Shown: piece by piece, positions 6,420 through 6,659 of the stretch
Layout: every line of letters begins with the position of its first letter
Position numbering within the stretch: position 1 is the first letter of the stretch
NCBI GenBank assembly: GCA_018883625.1
Contig: JAHLFV010000203.1
Location: 1-6,659 of the forward strand
DNA from: Candidatus Treponema excrementipullorum
GTDB lineage: Bacteria > Spirochaetota > Spirochaetia > Treponematales > Treponemataceae
DNA: 6,659 bases
Direction of reading: 5' to 3'
The notes under the pieces: generated by a model
The model's input: only the letters and a program-made list of their open reading frames with translations
Databases searched by the model: none
What the model was told of the DNA's origin: nothing
Position numbers and translations under genes: made by a program

Positions 6420-6659
6420 CTACTCCTGAATCTGACAGAGCTTTGAAGCTTCTTGCAATTTAAACAACTTTTGCTCAGTTTTTTTATTTTCAAATACTTG
6501 AATAAAAACAGAGCAAATATTTCCGTAAAAAACAGAAAAAACAGCTCCGATAGCTGACAACCCGTAACCGGAAAGAAAAAATGCAATTACCCCTACCAAT
6601 ATTCCATACAAAAGTTTTCCTCTCCGTGACCGGGGCACTGTTCCGAACCAGGGTAAAAC
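6420..6659 (-). CDS. rnfD: RnfD-like membrane subunit, C-terminal 79 residues (start outside window)
   Basis: The open frame enters from the right edge and ends with TAG at 6422-6420; the GTG at 6638 is in frame but is an internal Val, not a start. The 79 residues show PRSRRGKLLYGILVGVIAFF, matching the RnfD pattern TPRGxLIFGxLIGxLxxLIR, then a SGYG turn like the family GGYPDG, and a last helix GNICSVFIQVF over ANITVPLIDYY, followed by a charged tail of about 30 residues. RnfD is the membrane subunit that carries a covalent flavin and faces RnfG; its flavin site lies upstream, outside this window. The TDPVT-like stretch normally just before the RG motif is not recognisable (LPWFGTVP instead). 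Only 5 bases separate it from rnfG. Confidence 0.7.
   Translation of the reverse strand, partial: VLPWFGTVPRSRRGKLLYGILVGVIAFFLSGYGLSAIGAVFSVFYGNICSVFIQVFENKKTEQKLFKLQEASKLCQIQE

Noticed and set aside
6420..6638. A complete 72-residue gene starting at the GTG at 6638
   Set aside because: The frame stays open to the window edge, no ribosome site precedes the GTG, and the sequence matches the C-terminal part of RnfD.

Overview
The window is an AT-rich, gene-dense bacterial segment in which every gene lies on the minus strand. The best guess for the source is a spirochaete, Treponema-like. The main reason is the methionyl-tRNA synthetase, which is of the archaeal/eukaryotic type that spirochaetes are known to carry; the clostridial-style order of the rnf genes and the strong GGAGG-type ribosome sites are compatible with this. 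The lineage call is inference, not proof.

Read along the minus strand (right to left): 6659-6420 is the C-terminal end of an RnfD-like membrane protein (its start is beyond the window); then rnfG-like (6414-5923), rnfE-like (5930-5172), rnfA-like (5172-4624) and rnfB-like (4627-4019) follow, with overlaps of 8, 1 and 4 bases or a 5-base gap, as expected of one translationally coupled operon. An 18-21 base gap leads to a 640-residue protein related to family GH57 4-alpha-glucanotransferases (3997-2075). After a 69-base gap with a very good sigma70-type promoter comes metG (2005 to beyond position 1). There is no gene-free stretch longer than 69 bases, and I see no RNA genes, mobile elements or CRISPR arrays.

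The order D-G-E-A-B is that of a normal Rnf operon (ion-pumping ferredoxin:NAD oxidoreductase), so rnfC is expected just outside the right edge. What is unusual is that several redox sites of the canonical complex cannot be found here. RnfA and RnfE lack the cysteines that hold the intramembrane [2Fe-2S] cluster, RnfG lacks the S(G)AT-type flavin attachment motif, and RnfB lacks its N-terminal iron-sulfur module, although its two ferredoxin-type clusters are intact. The GH57 protein at the end of the operon has likewise kept its fold-defining motifs but lost the catalytic nucleophile and acid/base positions. All frames are open and have good ribosome sites, so these look like maintained, repurposed proteins rather than decaying genes. 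A degenerate Rnf-like membrane complex coupled to a GH57 pseudoenzyme is the most interesting content of the window.
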